Of a DNA stretch of 64,000 nt, positions 11,471-22,830 are shown one piece after another. Positions within the stretch are counted from its first letter, which is position 1. Every line of letters starts with the position of its first letter. Position numbers and translations under genes: made by a program. The notes below the pieces were generated by a model. The model was not told the origin of the DNA, searched no databases, and saw only the letters and a list, made by a program, of their open reading frames with translations. The DNA comes from Nageia nagi (lineage: Eukaryota > Pinophyta): assembly GCA_050084985.1 (NCBI GenBank), contig JBITNC010000001.1, forward strand, positions 139,748,001-139,812,000. Direction: 5' to 3'.

Positions 11471-12515
11471 CACTTAATTTTGTAACAGAAAATTAGGGGT
11501 TACATGCTTAACAGAAAATTAGCTTTTCCTTGAATTTGTTTTAGAATAAATGGAATATAAATGCTTTCTCATTGGATCTATATTAGAATGATCCTCTGGT
11601 CTTTTTCTGATCCCTTTCACTACTAACTTGATGAAAAATATATAGTATTATAAAATAATAAAAGTCTAAATCAGCTAAGATTGGCAGTGTGGGATGGTGC
11701 TGATACATTTCTTTCACAATATGGTGTGGTGCTGATGTACTTCATAATTGATACATCAGAGTGTGTTACTTTGGTGAAAATTTTGCTGGTTAATCTCTTC
11801 CATAAAATATTTGATGCATTGTACAAATGCTTTCCTTATAATTCTTTGGTTTCTTTCACAATTCGTATATTACTTTTTTGAAGTGTTTTAATTGATAACT
11901 TACTGCATAAAGCTTTGTTTAGTTGCATAATTTATGAAAATTTGTTTCCAATATTGTATGAGTATGGTTTATGGTATATCTTTTGATTATTTGTGCAATA
12001 TACTCGATTATATTATCAATTTTAATTCTAACAGATAAATAGAATGCATTATCTGTATTTAATTCAATCAAGAAAATAATAAAAATAAATAATAAAAAAT
12101 GATTTTATATTGACATACATATTGATATAAATAAAATATTTCTAGTATTTTATGTATCTTTCAAATGTTTTTTCTTGTTTATATACTCATTTACTATTTA
12201 TTTCATATATTTTTATTTATATTGCATGATAGTTAATATATAAATAATCCATTTGAATATTAATTATCATATTTTGGCATTTAGAAATTATGTTGAGTAT
12301 TATTACCTTTTTCAATGTTATATGATCTGATCATTACAATCCATATTTATTTAAAAAAGGTGAAGTTAATATTTAACGTCCTTTAAATTTGTTGGTTTGT
12401 AAGATCTATAAAAAGTTTTTAATTATCATTAATGTAAGAGGTGGAAGTGGAACTTGAGACCTTAAATGTGGATGCTTTCACACTTAAACTTTGTCTCCTT
12501 AGTCCGCTAACAAGA
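11471..12515. other. AT-rich spacer, nothing recognised
   Basis: The region is strongly AT-rich, with many short homopolymer runs and no frame of note apart from a 66-codon open stretch (11681-11881) that resembles no family I know. Confidence 0.5.
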
Positions 12516-12519
12516 TTTG

Positions 12520-12715
12520 ATAGATGCTACAACTAGCTTAGATATCTTAAAGACATATTTCTAAAAATGTCGAGAGGTATCAATGTGGAGGTGCTTATCT
12601 CAATTCTTGGAAGATTGATTTCTAAGATGTAACCTTTGAGATTGATACCTCTCAACTTTTTTATATATATGCCTTTAAGTTATCTAAGTTAGTATTATAA
12701 CTATTCAAATAACTT
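12520..12715. repeat. Fold-back (MITE-like) inverted repeat
   Basis: The left arm (about 12520-12584) ends cgagaggtatcaat and the right arm (12641-about 12715) starts attgatacctctcaac. Outward, the arms continue with cttagatatcttaaagacat matched by the reverse complement of gcctttaagttatctaag. The arms are about 65-75 bp with a spacer of about 56 bp. There is no coding text. It fits a small non-autonomous DNA element, but I could not see a clear target duplication. Confidence 0.7.
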
Positions 12716-13129
12716 CATAAATGTATTATTTTAAAAAATGAAAAATAAATAATTATATCACCATTCATTTAGAAGTATTAGTATCATGATCATATTATTG
12801 TTATTATGATTATATTATATAAATCCATATCTTTAATATCTTAAATTTTCTATTTAACAAAATTATTTATAAAAGTTATTAGTAAGAGAAATTCAAAATT
12901 ATCAAATAACTTTTCATATTTTATTATATAAATTTTAAAATATTTTAAAAAATACACTTATAAAAAAATATAAATTATATTATTTTAATTATTTTATACA
13001 AATTAATTTTTATCAAAGGTGACATATCCACTTAAGCATATTGACCTATTTGATCGATTACATGACGTATAGCCAATCAATATATTTTTTTATAGATTTG
13101 TCATCTAGTGTTTTTTTTTTCTTTTAAAA

Positions 13130-13308
13130 ATATTGTTTGAGTTATTGTGAGTATAATCTACACAACCAAGGACTCTAAGGTGTTTAATGGGTGGCTTTCT
13201 TACAAACTATGCTTCAAAAGGTGTTATGTCTTTTAAGACATTGGTAGTGGATCTATTCGATAAATATATAACTATAAAACATATTTCATCCCATTAATTA
13301 TAACAATT
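13130..13308 (-). pseudogene. Copia integrase relic (downstream half of split element)
   Basis: The minus strand reads EICFIVIYLSNRSTTNV, then DITPFEA, then HLRVLGCVDYTHN, the integrase core C-terminal region of a Ty1/Copia polyprotein. The text begins exactly where the LINE poly(A) end stops (gctagaaactttc). It continues the integrase text found at 21,240-21,330 on the other side of the LINE. One internal stop replaces the usual Trp after EA. Nothing recognisable of RT follows below 13,130. Confidence 0.78.
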
Positions 13309-13424
13309 TTTGAGAAAGTTTCTAGCATTTTTTTGGATGAAAAAGACTTTTATATTACTAAAATTTTTTTTCATACAAAAGTGGATGGGTGAAATTAAGC
13401 ACACCTCAAGGAAAACCATAACCA

Positions 13425-13766
13425 CAAGGAGTTAAGTACAAAACCCGTCTCAAATCCCTCTCCTTTGCAAGCTCAGGATATTGATATGTGTGCCAATGCC
13501 AACTACAATACTTGCAATGATGGATGGAATATGGCTCTTGCTGAAGGTGATGGGTGGGAGCATATGCAATTTATTGATAACTTTCGCCTATTGTCCTCTC
13601 ATGATTGATGCAACATTTTATGTTACTGGATTTTAAGCTTTTGTGGTTGTGTTTCGTTTGGTTAATGATTGTGAATTCTAAGATTTTTGATTTATAGTTG
13701 CATCTATTCTTTTTGGCGCATTTCTCACCCTATGAGGGTTTTGTACAAGGAGTCAAGTACAAAAAC
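13425..13766 (+). repeat. Inverted 3' fragment of the LINE between 20-bp direct repeats
   Basis: Positions 13,449-13,736 are a plus-strand copy of the LINE 3' end whose reverse complement is at 13,766-14,054. The arms are about 288 bp with a spacer of about 29 bp. The fragment is bordered by caaggagttaagtacaaaac (13,425-13,444) and caaggagtcaagtacaaaa (13,746-13,764), which differ at one base, as a target duplication would. It lacks the LINE tail and poly(A), which is odd for normal LINE retroposition. Confidence 0.85.
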
Positions 13767-14054
13767 TTCATATGGTGAGAAATGCACCAAAAAGAATAGA
13801 TGCAACTACCAATCAAAAATCTTAGAATTCACAATCATTAACCAAAAGAAACACAACCACAAAAGCTTAACATCGAGTAACAAAAAATGTCCCATCAATC
13901 ATGAGAGGACGATAAGCGAAAGTTATCAATAAATTGCATATGCTCCCACCCACCACCTTCAATAGGAGCCATATTCCATCCATCATTGCAAGTATTGTCG
14001 TTGGCATTGGCACACATCAATATCCCAAGCTTGTAGAGGAGAGGGATTTGAGAC
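13766..14054 (-). repeat. Right arm of the LINE 3'-end inverted repeat
   Basis: This arm is the native part of the minus-strand LINE (last codons of ORF2 plus early 3' UTR). It pairs with 13,449-13,736. Shared text includes cttgcaatgatggatggaat read on the plus strand and tttctcacc...atgag at the inner ends. Confidence 0.85.
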
Positions 14055-15484
14055 ATCTCCCCATCCAATAAACAATAGAACATCCCACCTGCTCTGAGAA
14101 TGAGAGGTAGAGGCCTCTCTAGGACGTATGCGCTTGGGGTTAGGTGGAGGTTGAGACTAGTGATGCGGGGAGTTTGCAGGAGTGACACCAATAGACACTC
14201 ATTGTAACGGAGCTGAGGTGCCACTACGAAATCGATAGCAAGGAGCTCCATGTGAACATGTTCGACGAGGAGGAACGTCGTTAGGCAGGACATGGCTAAG
14301 AGTGCAAGGAGCATTCCCCCAATGGTCTAGCAAATTATGAAAGTGCTGAACCTCCACATGAACTTTCTCAACCTAAACTGTAATATGCAACCAACAATCA
14401 TAGAAAATAGCATATTTATCATCCAAAGAGAAGGTGGTTGAAGCCACTTCTTGACCAAAGACAATACTATTTTGGGTTTTCCAGAGATGATAGAGAATAC
14501 TAGATTTGAAGATATGCTAGACTTCGCCTAAGGGCTCTGAAAAGAGAAGAGGATCCCTAAGAATGGCATGAACCTAAGAGCAAGGAGATAACAAAAATAG
14601 ATTTAAAAAGGAAAGAATCCACTCCCAAGCTTGCTTGGCCTTAGAATAAGACCAAAAAACATGAGGAAAGTCTTCATACTTTTGACAACAAGGACAAGTA
14701 GAATTAACCACCCCCAAATACATATGATGATGCTCAATAGGGAGACCTTGATGCAAAAGACTCTAAAGAAAGAAACTTTGTTTGGGTTCCAAATACTTAG
14801 CCCAGGCAGTAGAAAAATGCAGAGACCACCAGGACTAGGGGAAACAAGATCCCATTGAATATTTGAGCATATGACATATAGGGACATGGGGAGAAAGCCA
14901 AGAGTATCCATGGTGAGGCTTATACTTAACAAAACTCAAATGCTTGGGCCAAAACCAATTGGACCACCACTGCTTTTGAAAATGGAGACCAAGCTTCTGC
15001 TAGATCGAAAAAGGAGTTTGATCCACAACCAAATCAAAGGTAACTTTATCATCTGCTTTAAGATGAAAAGTACATCTAAAAACCTCCCATGGAAGCTAGG
15101 TATGGGTTTGGGAGTTAAAAAAATGGAGCATGGAAGAAATGCCCCTCTTGTAGAATATCAAAGAATGGACCCATTGAACTTGAGCCAGAAACAACCCTTC
15201 ATAAGTAAAAGCTTTATACCACTAGACATTGAGAGATTCCAGTGAAGCACTAACTGACTTGCTTCAAAGATGCCAATTGAGCTAAGGTTTGAGTAATTCC
15301 TAGGCTTTCCAAATACTTTTAATCACAAACGAACCTAGAATTTTGATGGCTATAAGAACAATAAGAGGGTTTGAAGGGAGAGTCCCTTCTAGGCTTTTTT
15401 GCCAGAAGGAAGCCCTTGAGCAATGCAATGGTGAACCAAAAGATTCCAAGCTTCATTCCCCTCTAAAGCCCTCAGAATCCATTT

Positions 15485-15984
15485 AGCGTACAAAGCAAAC
15501 CCTTGAGAATTACAATAAAAAAGATCCATTCCACTAGCTACCCAGGGAAGGCAATAAGTTTTCCAATCCACTTTATGAAAACCTCACTTATGAATATCAA
15601 AATACGATAGGAAATCTTGTAATAACTTGTCTAGCTTCTGGTAACAAACTTTGGATGACACCCAATAGGAAGAGTAATAAACATGAGTGGATGCAAGAAT
15701 TATGGAATAAATCTAAAATTTCCCTACTAAGGATAGCGTACAAAGCAAACCATTGAGAATTACAATAAAAAAATCCATGCCACTAGCAACCCAGGGAAGG
15801 CAACAAGTTTCCCAAGCCACTTTATGAAAACCTCGCTTACGAATATCAAAGATCATAGGAAATCTTGTATAAGTTGTCCAACTTTTGATAATAATCTTTG
15901 GATGACACCTAACAGGAAGAGTAATAAACATGAGTGGATGCAAGAATTTTGGAACAAATATGAAATTCCCTACTAAGGATAACT
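15485..15984. repeat. 250-bp tandem duplication inside LINE ORF2
   Basis: Copies at 15,485-15,734 and 15,735-15,984 both open agcgtacaaagcaaacc. They share acccagggaaggcaa, ggaagagtaataaacatgag and tggatgcaagaatt at a constant 250-bp offset. They differ at many single sites, roughly one in nine by eye, so the duplication is not recent. It repeats the RT-to-zf-RVT linker. Confidence 0.9.
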
Positions 15985-16866
15985 TCTTGGTAAGCCAGTA
16001 ACTCAACTTTTTCCCTACCTTTTGGACCACAAAATTCCATAGTTGTGTAGGGAGGGCCTAAAAGGCAAAGGGAATTCTAAGAAATTTGAACATTTCACCA
16101 TTCTGAATCCATTTCTAGGGTAATTGAGCAAGCTAATTTGGCATGGGATGTAGGATTGCCTGTAACAAGAGGTTTTTTGCCATAGCATGTTAGAACCAAA
16201 GGCAAGATAAAAGGTGTCCAAACATTTTAAAGTAGTCTTAATAGATTGCTCATCCTCATGCAAGGTAAGAAATGAATCATCGATAAAATGAATATTCAAG
16301 AGATGAACTTGCGAATTGGGAAGGGAGATACCTCAAATAAGACCTTGACCAACATGATGGGCTAAGAGGTAGCTAAAAGTTATCGCAACAAAAATGAATA
16401 AGGAAGGAGCAAGATGACAACCTTGGTGAAGGGTGATACTATCCGATTGAGAACCATTCATAGTAAGCACAATAGAGGCATCCCTGAAGAGCATCCTAAC
16501 AGAGGAGATAAAGATAGGGCCAAAGCCTAGAGCTATAAGCATGGTAGTGATAAAATACCATTCAATCCTATCATAGGCCTTTTCAAAGTCAATCTTAATA
16601 AAAAGAGCCTCCTAGTCTAAAGAATGAGCTGATTCCATACCTTCCCAAACAACAATGATATTATTTAAAATATGTTGATCTTTAACAAATCCTATTTGCT
16701 CAAGATGAACAATATGAAGGAGAAGAGGCCGAAGCTTAAGGGTTAATGCTTTAGCAATAATTTTGTAGCTAACATTCAACAAGGTGATTGGTTGCCAATT
16801 AGTAATGCATACTGGATCACCAAGCTTGGGAATGAACTTGATATTTTCTTTATTGAGCATAGGGCT

Positions 16867-17116
16867 TGAAAGGAAATAGGAAAAACTTGTTTATGATACA
16901 ATGAGAGATGCCTATAAATAGGCATTTACAAGAACGAATACCATGGTTTGAGCACATGGTATTGTGCACATGGTTTTACAAAATAACAGTAAACATTAAA
17001 TGATCGTAAACATTCAATGATCATAAATATTAAATAACTAAAAATATTAAATGATAACTAACTTAGGGACTCTAAAGTTAGATACCCTAACCTAGCAAGC
17101 TTAACTAACTCTAACA
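16867..17116 (-). repeat. 3' LTR of the TRIM-like element
   Basis: On the minus strand it opens TGTTAGAGTTAG and closes CCTATTTCCTTTCA, giving the usual TG..CA ends. It holds a TATA-like palindrome (gcctataaataggc) at 16,911-16,924. A few single-base differences from the other LTR are visible (for example gatacaatg/gatgcaatg and aacagta/aacgtta). Confidence 0.92.
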
Positions 17117-17570
17117 CCCCCCTTTAAGCGAGGCTAAGAGGTAGTAGACATAAGCAAACTAGTACAATATGGGTCCCGATGAAAGCACAATCTCGAAAAA
17201 CATGACTGTTACACAAGCTGCCCCAATTAAATTGAAAGCTGAATCATCAAACAATCGTAACTTCCTCAAACAAGCTCGGATTCCATTAGACAGCAAAGAG
17301 GCATGCACAGTCAGCAAGGAAACTTCAATTAGCAAAGGTGGCACGGGCTGAGGAAGGCTCGGAATTCACCAGCAAACCCGTCCATTCTCAGATCCGCAAG
17401 GAGGAGGGATGACAGCTGAAACGTACGCTATGGGAGGAGTGGCACAGGCAGATTAGCCATTCTCAAAATGCAGCAATAGGAGAGGGATGACATCGTGAGG
17501 GCTCCAAAATGCTGGCAAGAATGGCACAACAGAGATCAGCTAGGGGTCGAAAACAACACACGCCAGCCAC

Positions 17571-17733
17571 CAATATTCGCCATCGCCAATTTTGATTCCC
17601 ATGAATTAAAATTCATGGCCTTGTTGCAAAGGAATAGGATCAAAAGATCACCAATATCCACCACCGTCAATTTGATTCCCATGAGTTAAAAACTCATGGC
17701 CTTGTTGCAAAGGAATAGAACCAAAAAGATCAC
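17571..17733. repeat. 81-bp tandem repeat with a paired-change hairpin
   Basis: Two copies, 17,571-17,651 and 17,652-17,733, lie in the internal part of the TRIM-like element. Each holds a perfect hairpin: ccatgaatt-aa-aattcatgg in the first and ccatgagtt-aaa-aactcatgg in the second. The one stem difference (A-T to G-C) occurs on both sides, so pairing is kept. Confidence 0.85.
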
Positions 17734-18019
17734 CAATCGGGAATGGCACAACAAAGATCAACGAGGGGCCAAGGTAGAGGGTGATTAGGCCTCCCACAAA
17801 TCCATCACTCTTTCTCCTTCACAAAATTCATGAACAACCACCAAACTACGTAGATTTCCTCTCCACAAAGAGCACAAACACAGGTCATCTACCATGAAAA
17901 TGGAATGTAGCAAGAAATGGAGGTGAGGGGGGGATTAGCTCAAGGAGGCTAATCCCCCTTCACAAATTTGCTAAGCAAACCTAGAGGGCAGGTTCAGAGA
18001 TCGGATCGCTCTGATAGCA

Positions 18020-18269
18020 TGAAAGGAAATAGGAAAAACTTGTTTATGATGCAATGAGAGATGCCTATAAATAGGCATTTACAAGAACGAATACCATGGT
18101 TTGAGCACATGGTATTGTGCACATGGTTTTACAAAATAACGTTAAACATTAAATGATCGTAAACATTCAATGATCATAAATATTAAATAACTAAAAATAT
18201 TAAATGATAACTAACTTAGGGACTCTAAAGTTAGATACCCTAACCTAGCAAGCTTAACTAACTCTAACA
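18020..18269 (-). repeat. 5' LTR of the TRIM-like element
   Basis: Same length (250 bp) and near-identical sequence to 16,867-17,116. The primer-binding site adjoins its inner edge at about 18,003-18,019 on the minus strand. Confidence 0.92.
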
Positions 18270-20279
18270 GGGCCCAAGGAACCGATTGAAAGAGAAGGTT
18301 TGGCCCTAGCATGTCCCAAAATTCTTTATAAAATTCACTAGGGAAGCCATCACTACCAGGGGCCTTATCATTGGCCATCTGAAAAAGAGCTGTCTTCTAA
18401 TCTTCTAAAGTAAGAGGTGTGTCACAAAAATCCATTTGGGGTTGTGATAGCTTATGGGGTATGACAACAAAACAATACTCCAAAGCTTGCTAACAAACAG
18501 AAGAAAGAGATTGAGAAGCAAAAACCTTATGATAAGGAGCGACAAATGTAGAAATGATCTCAAGAAGGGAGGTAAGGTAAACACCATCAAATTGAATAGT
18601 AGTGAATTGAGACATATGAATAGGAGGATGAAGATGTCTAAATAATTCTTTAGAGACTTTATCCCCAACCTTAATCCAATCGATATAGGCCCAAAGCTAA
18701 GCTCCTTTAGCCTCATCAAGGTCAGATTTTTAAATTTCATGCCAAAGGGTTGCAACATAAGCTTGAGAAAGGCCAGAGAAGGAATTTGGCTTCAAGGTTT
18801 CAAGTGGCCTAAGCAAGCTCAACTTTAAGAGTTTGATTAGATTTCCTTCTCCATTTGGCAAACCAACCCTAAGAGTATGTAGAACCTTAGTAGAGTAGAT
18901 GATAGAATTATTCCACCACTGAATCCAACCATAGGACCCAGAAGGTCTTGGAATGAGATTCTAAATATGGCTGATATGAGCTCTCATAGAGTGCAACTAC
19001 AAATAGGAGGTATTGAAGTAAAATTGAGAGCTAAAAACATGAACATGAGTTTGATTGAAGGAAATACTAAAAAGAGTAGGTGCATGATAAGATAGGGTAG
19101 TACCAAGGACCACAAAAACTAAGGGGAGAGCAAGGGAAGTCATTGAAAGTGAAAAAATTACCTTGGAGAGCATTACCCTATCAAGCCTTTTGAGAAAATG
19201 GGTAGATTCAATTTGAAAGTTAGACGAGGTAAACCAATGCACTTCGATAAAATCAGAAGGAGAGAAACTAACATTGGGATCAAACAGATTAAGTTTATTT
19301 TTCACAAAGAACCACCCCCAAATTCCATCTCATGGGGTTTTAACTTTTCTTATCAAAGGGTTTTTCCACCATATTAAAATCACCACAGAGGACCCACATG
19401 GAAAAGGGAATAGAGATGGCAAGCCAACACCATAAGTCTCTTCTTTCATGAGCATCATTAGAAGCATACATATTGGTAATACCAAATGGATTCCTTGAGA
19501 TTTCAAGCAAAACCTAGACAACTTGTTGAGAGGGGTCAGTCCCCTAAAAAACCACATTCGATTTCCACCTAGAAGAGATGAAAGTGATAGCACCACCTTT
19601 CCTAATCGAATGATTGGTATGAAAAAGGTCCCCATGACTAGAGAAAGGAATATGTACACTGTAGAATAAAATCAGTAATTTTAACTTCTTACAAATAGAC
19701 AAAGTCCAACATTCCATAAGAGTGAGTGATATCATCAAGCTCATCTTGGATTGTGTACTTACAGGTTGGGTCCATCAACCCTCTTATATTCCAAGAGGAA
19801 AAAATCATTGAGAATTGTTATGGGTGAGAAGCTGCATGGCATCCTCTAAATCCCCCAGAGCATGTAAGGATTCATAAGAGTTGCATGTACCTTGTTGGAT
19901 GACCACCTAGCAGTATTTTTCAAGAGGTCTAAAGTGAACATCTCTTTGCAAGCTACATGAAAGATGAAGCTTGCTTCTTGAGCTATTCTCCACCCTAGAG
20001 AGTGAAGGAAGCATAGCCATAATGGATGTAAATGAGGGGCCAAACCAAATAAAGTTGAGTAGAGGGTTTAAGGTAGATGGTGGGATAGATAAGGAGGCTA
20101 AGTGGTCTACTAGAGGTGTTGGAGCAATATTTCCCACTTTCGATGGGTGCATATCCATGATAACTAGAGCCATGGAATTATAAGCTATCAACGAAGGCAC
20201 ATAAACTGACTCTTATGGGACATAATGATGGTTACGGTGTTTGTTAACAGTGATCTATTCATCCTCTCAATATTTGTTA

Positions 20280-21060
20280 GAAGATGGTGGGTGGGAAAAT
20301 GATGGTGGGGGAGCAATAGGTCTATCTTTGAATCTACCCACCATCAATGGGTAGTCACGAATCTTATAGTCTGGTGATTGGTAGTAATAGCAAGTGTTAG
20401 GGAGGCCAATGAACTCCACCCTTTGACATAAACCCTCCTCATCAATGTTAATGTCAACAAAATTAGGAAGGTCTCAAGTCAGGTCCACCTTGACATAAAC
20501 TCATGATGAGGGTTGAGCTGAGAAAAATCTCTCTAGTTCAAAACACACAAATTGACCAATGGAATCACCTAAGGACTTCAAAAACCTCTAAAGGGGAATG
20601 GGAAGACCAAAAAATTCCACCCAAATAGGGACATCCATGACACCTTCATCAACAACATTAAAACCAAGTGTATAGGGTTGAAGGACTAGGAGAGAGTTAC
20701 AAACTATCCAAGGGCCCTTGTTAAGAACTTTTTGGGCATGCAAGGGGTTAGAGACTTGAATCAAGAAACAATTCTTAGTGAGGTTTTTCATGTTTTCAAC
20801 TTTAACACCATAGGGACTCCACACTTGACTTACCCAGGTACGTAAAAGGGTATCATTAGGAATACAACCAAGGAAATAACCCACAAGGGTGTGTGACTCA
20901 AACCAATGAACAAAAATCTTCTACAAGAATAAAAACTTGAGGGATAGTAGCATTACCTTGTGCTTGAATTTTGATAAAAACTTACGAGGGTGCTTATTGG
21001 GTGCCATCTTCCACTCCAGCGACTTCATGTAATGATAAAGTGCCATTATGAGTGGTGGCC
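20280..21060 (-). pseudogene. LINE ORF1 relic (DUF4283, decayed zinc knuckle)
   Basis: The N-terminus reads MATTHNGTLSLHEVAGVEDG from about 21,058. It is followed, after frameshifts, by a 98-codon open part (20,884-20,588) with TLLRTWVSQVWSPYGV, LIQVSNPLHAQKVLNKGPW and VPIWVEFFGLPIPL. This is the DUF4283 nucleic-acid-binding module usual at the start of plant LINE ORF1. Downstream GLPNTCYYYQSPDYKIRDYP near 20,430-20,370 resembles a CCHC knuckle with lost Cys/His. ORF1 normally coats the element RNA. The coding frame is broken. Confidence 0.75.
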
Positions 21061-21236
21061 ATACTTGAAGGACAATGCATCGCTTAAGGTAATGTAAATG
21101 CACAAACTTGTCAAGATGGAACAATCCTATAAAAAATCTAAATATTAATGCGTTATGACAAGGGAGATGAGAAAACCTTAACAAACTTACATGCATGCAG
21201 AGGACAACCAACTATTTCTATCAATATTAGCTATCA

Positions 21237-22830
21237 ACATGTTCTTCCTTCTAGCTACAATATTTTGTTGGGGAGAACATGGACAAGTGTATTGTTAATG
21301 AATTCCTATTACATGATAATATAAATTAAACTCATTTGTTACATATTCTCATGTATTATTAGTTTTTAAAACCATCATGGAGAAGGATGACTAATTTTAT
21401 ACTAACGCTTTAAAATTTTTGAAGAAATTAGAAGTTTCTAATTTATTTTTCATAAAGTATATCCAATTGAATCTTAAAAAATCATCAATAAAAATTAATG
21501 TGTACAAGTAACCACTAAAATATTTAACTTGAAAAGAACGCATTAAATCTAAATGAACTATCTCTAGCTTACTTGATGCTTTAAAGTTTGCATCACTAAA
21601 CTTAGTTTGAGCTTTCTTAGAAAGTATATAGTTTTCACATATATCCCCATAAACATTGATTTTGGTAGTCCTATTAACATATTTTTGTTGAACATGCCTT
21701 CCATACTTCTATAGTTTATATGGCCTAATCTATGGTTCCATAATATTGACATATCATCATCAAACATTGTTGAAAAATTCTTAACTAAAATTATAGATGA
21801 AGTGTATACATACAAATTATTAACGAGTTCACCTTGTCCAATAATTTATCTTAGCTTATTTCTTATATACACATGCTATCACAAAGATCTAATCTTCTAC
21901 CTTAAGAAGTTATTTGACTTATAGAAAGTAAGTTTGTGGCTAATTATGGAATATAAATAACATCATTATAGATTTCATTTCTAATTTTTATATCTCTTAT
22001 GCCTTAAACTTGAATTTCAGAATTATCTCTTATGATGATAATCTAACTTTAAAGTATGCAGTACTTTTATTTTTTCTATTTTGATTTGAAAAACCTTTAT
22101 TTGAATTTCTTTTTCTATTTCTAAATGATGTTTTTGTATTTTTTAAATTAAATTTCCTTTTAAAATAAATAAATTCTTTGTTCCCAAATATTCCATAAAA
22201 TAACAATTAACATTAAATTTGATATTGCTATTTCTACTTTTCCTTTGATTATTGAGCCTAGTTTCAAAACTAGAACTTTTTCCTTTACTTATAGTATTTT
22301 GAGAAATTTTTCACTTTCCATTTCTAGAATTTTTATTAATATTAAAGGTAATAGGATTTTTTTAATCCTTACATTCACTTAACTTAAATTGCGATGTTGA
22401 TCCTTGATGGAGATTGATAATCTCTTCATATTATAGTATAATTATTGAAAGCTCAAATAGTTATGAGAAGAATGTTCTTTTGATCAAAGCGAGTGTTCAA
22501 AACTAATATAAAATCCTAAACTTAAATCTAATAGGTTTCTCAAGTTAACAAAACATAACAATTTCACATTTATCCATTCACATCCACATATTAGGATTTG
22601 TTTTTTTGTTTTTTCATTTTTGTAAGATATATAATGACTAATTTATCCATTTGCATTTGTGCGTTGAATAATTTTACTAGGAGAGAGACTTTACATCTCA
22701 TACTTGATCTTATTGTTTTAATACTACTCCAAGATTTTGGAGCTAAAAAGAAGTTTGAAACATGAATAAATATGTCAACATTAACAACTCTAAAGAGCAT
22801 TGAAAAAACTTGTTCTTTTTTGGTGTTCCA
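21237..22830 (-). pseudogene. Copia relic: gag, GAG-pre-integrase, integrase start
   Basis: This is the upstream half of the element split by the LINE. Minus-strand text shows a gag (UBN2-like) part at 22,800-22,591 (SLLVKLFNAQMQMDKLVIIY), a decayed middle, then the GAG-pre-integrase motif LWNHRLGHINYRSMEGMF at 21,737-21,684 and KLKLSLVMQTLKHQVS. Integrase follows with EYVTNEFNLYYHVIGIH and CSPQQNIVARRKN near 21,345-21,250. The text breaks off there and resumes at 13,308 with ARNFLKNCYN. Protease was not found. LTRs were not identified. Confidence 0.75.

Larger units (their letters stand above)
16867..18269 (-). mobile_element. TRIM-like LTR retrotransposon without genes, 1,403 bp
   Basis: Two 250-bp LTRs (16,867-17,116 and 18,020-18,269) flank a 903-bp internal part with no open frame of note. 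Orientation comes from the primer-binding site: read on the minus strand, the base run after the upstream LTR is TGCTATCAGAGCGATCC, close to the initiator-Met tRNA type TGGTATCAGAGC. A purine tract (cttaaagggggg) abuts the other LTR. Flanks gggct (16,862-16,866) and gggcc (18,270-18,274) are a 5-bp target duplication with one mismatch. The LINE paralogue at about 2826 has the uninterrupted site (ttgggcccaatg). It must be moved by proteins of another element. Confidence 0.92.
13893..19820 (-). pseudogene. LINE ORF2 relic: endonuclease, RT, zf-RVT
   Basis: In minus-strand order: endonuclease fragments at about 19,815-18,990 (SSWNIRGL-like start near 19,800; HFLKRLDRVMLSKVIFS near 19,190). RT follows, split by the TRIM-like insert: NIKFIPKLGDPVCITNWQPI at 16,845-16,785, ITLLNVSYKIIAKALTLKLR, GFVKDQHILNN, and FIDDSFLTLHEDE near 16,285-16,250. 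That last motif keeps both catalytic aspartates of the FADD-type box. zf-RVT (MYLGVVNSTCPCCQKYEDFP) is at 14,726-14,665. The C-terminal 139-codon open stretch (14,314-13,895) ends GGGWEHMQFIDNF and a stop. Multiple stops and frameshifts. Confidence 0.85.
13309..21236 (-). mobile_element. Near full-length L1-type LINE, minus strand
   Basis: Reading on the minus strand from about 21,236: a leader, ORF1 (DUF4283 type), ORF2 (endonuclease, RT, zf-RVT) and a 3' UTR ending in a short A-run at about 13,313-13,319. It split a Copia element. It carries three later changes: a TRIM-like insert (16,867-18,269), a 250-bp tandem duplication (15,485-15,984) and an inverted 3' fragment (13,449-13,736). About 6.2 kb remain after removing the inserts. 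The 5' boundary is inferred from where Copia integrase text resumes; no clean target duplication is visible. It belongs to the same family as the plus-strand LINE at 1.75-6.2 kb. Confidence 0.85.

Noticed and set aside
14871-15245. 124-codon plus-strand open frame
   Set aside because: It is antisense to LINE ORF2, whose minus-strand text carries the zf-RVT motif just beside it.
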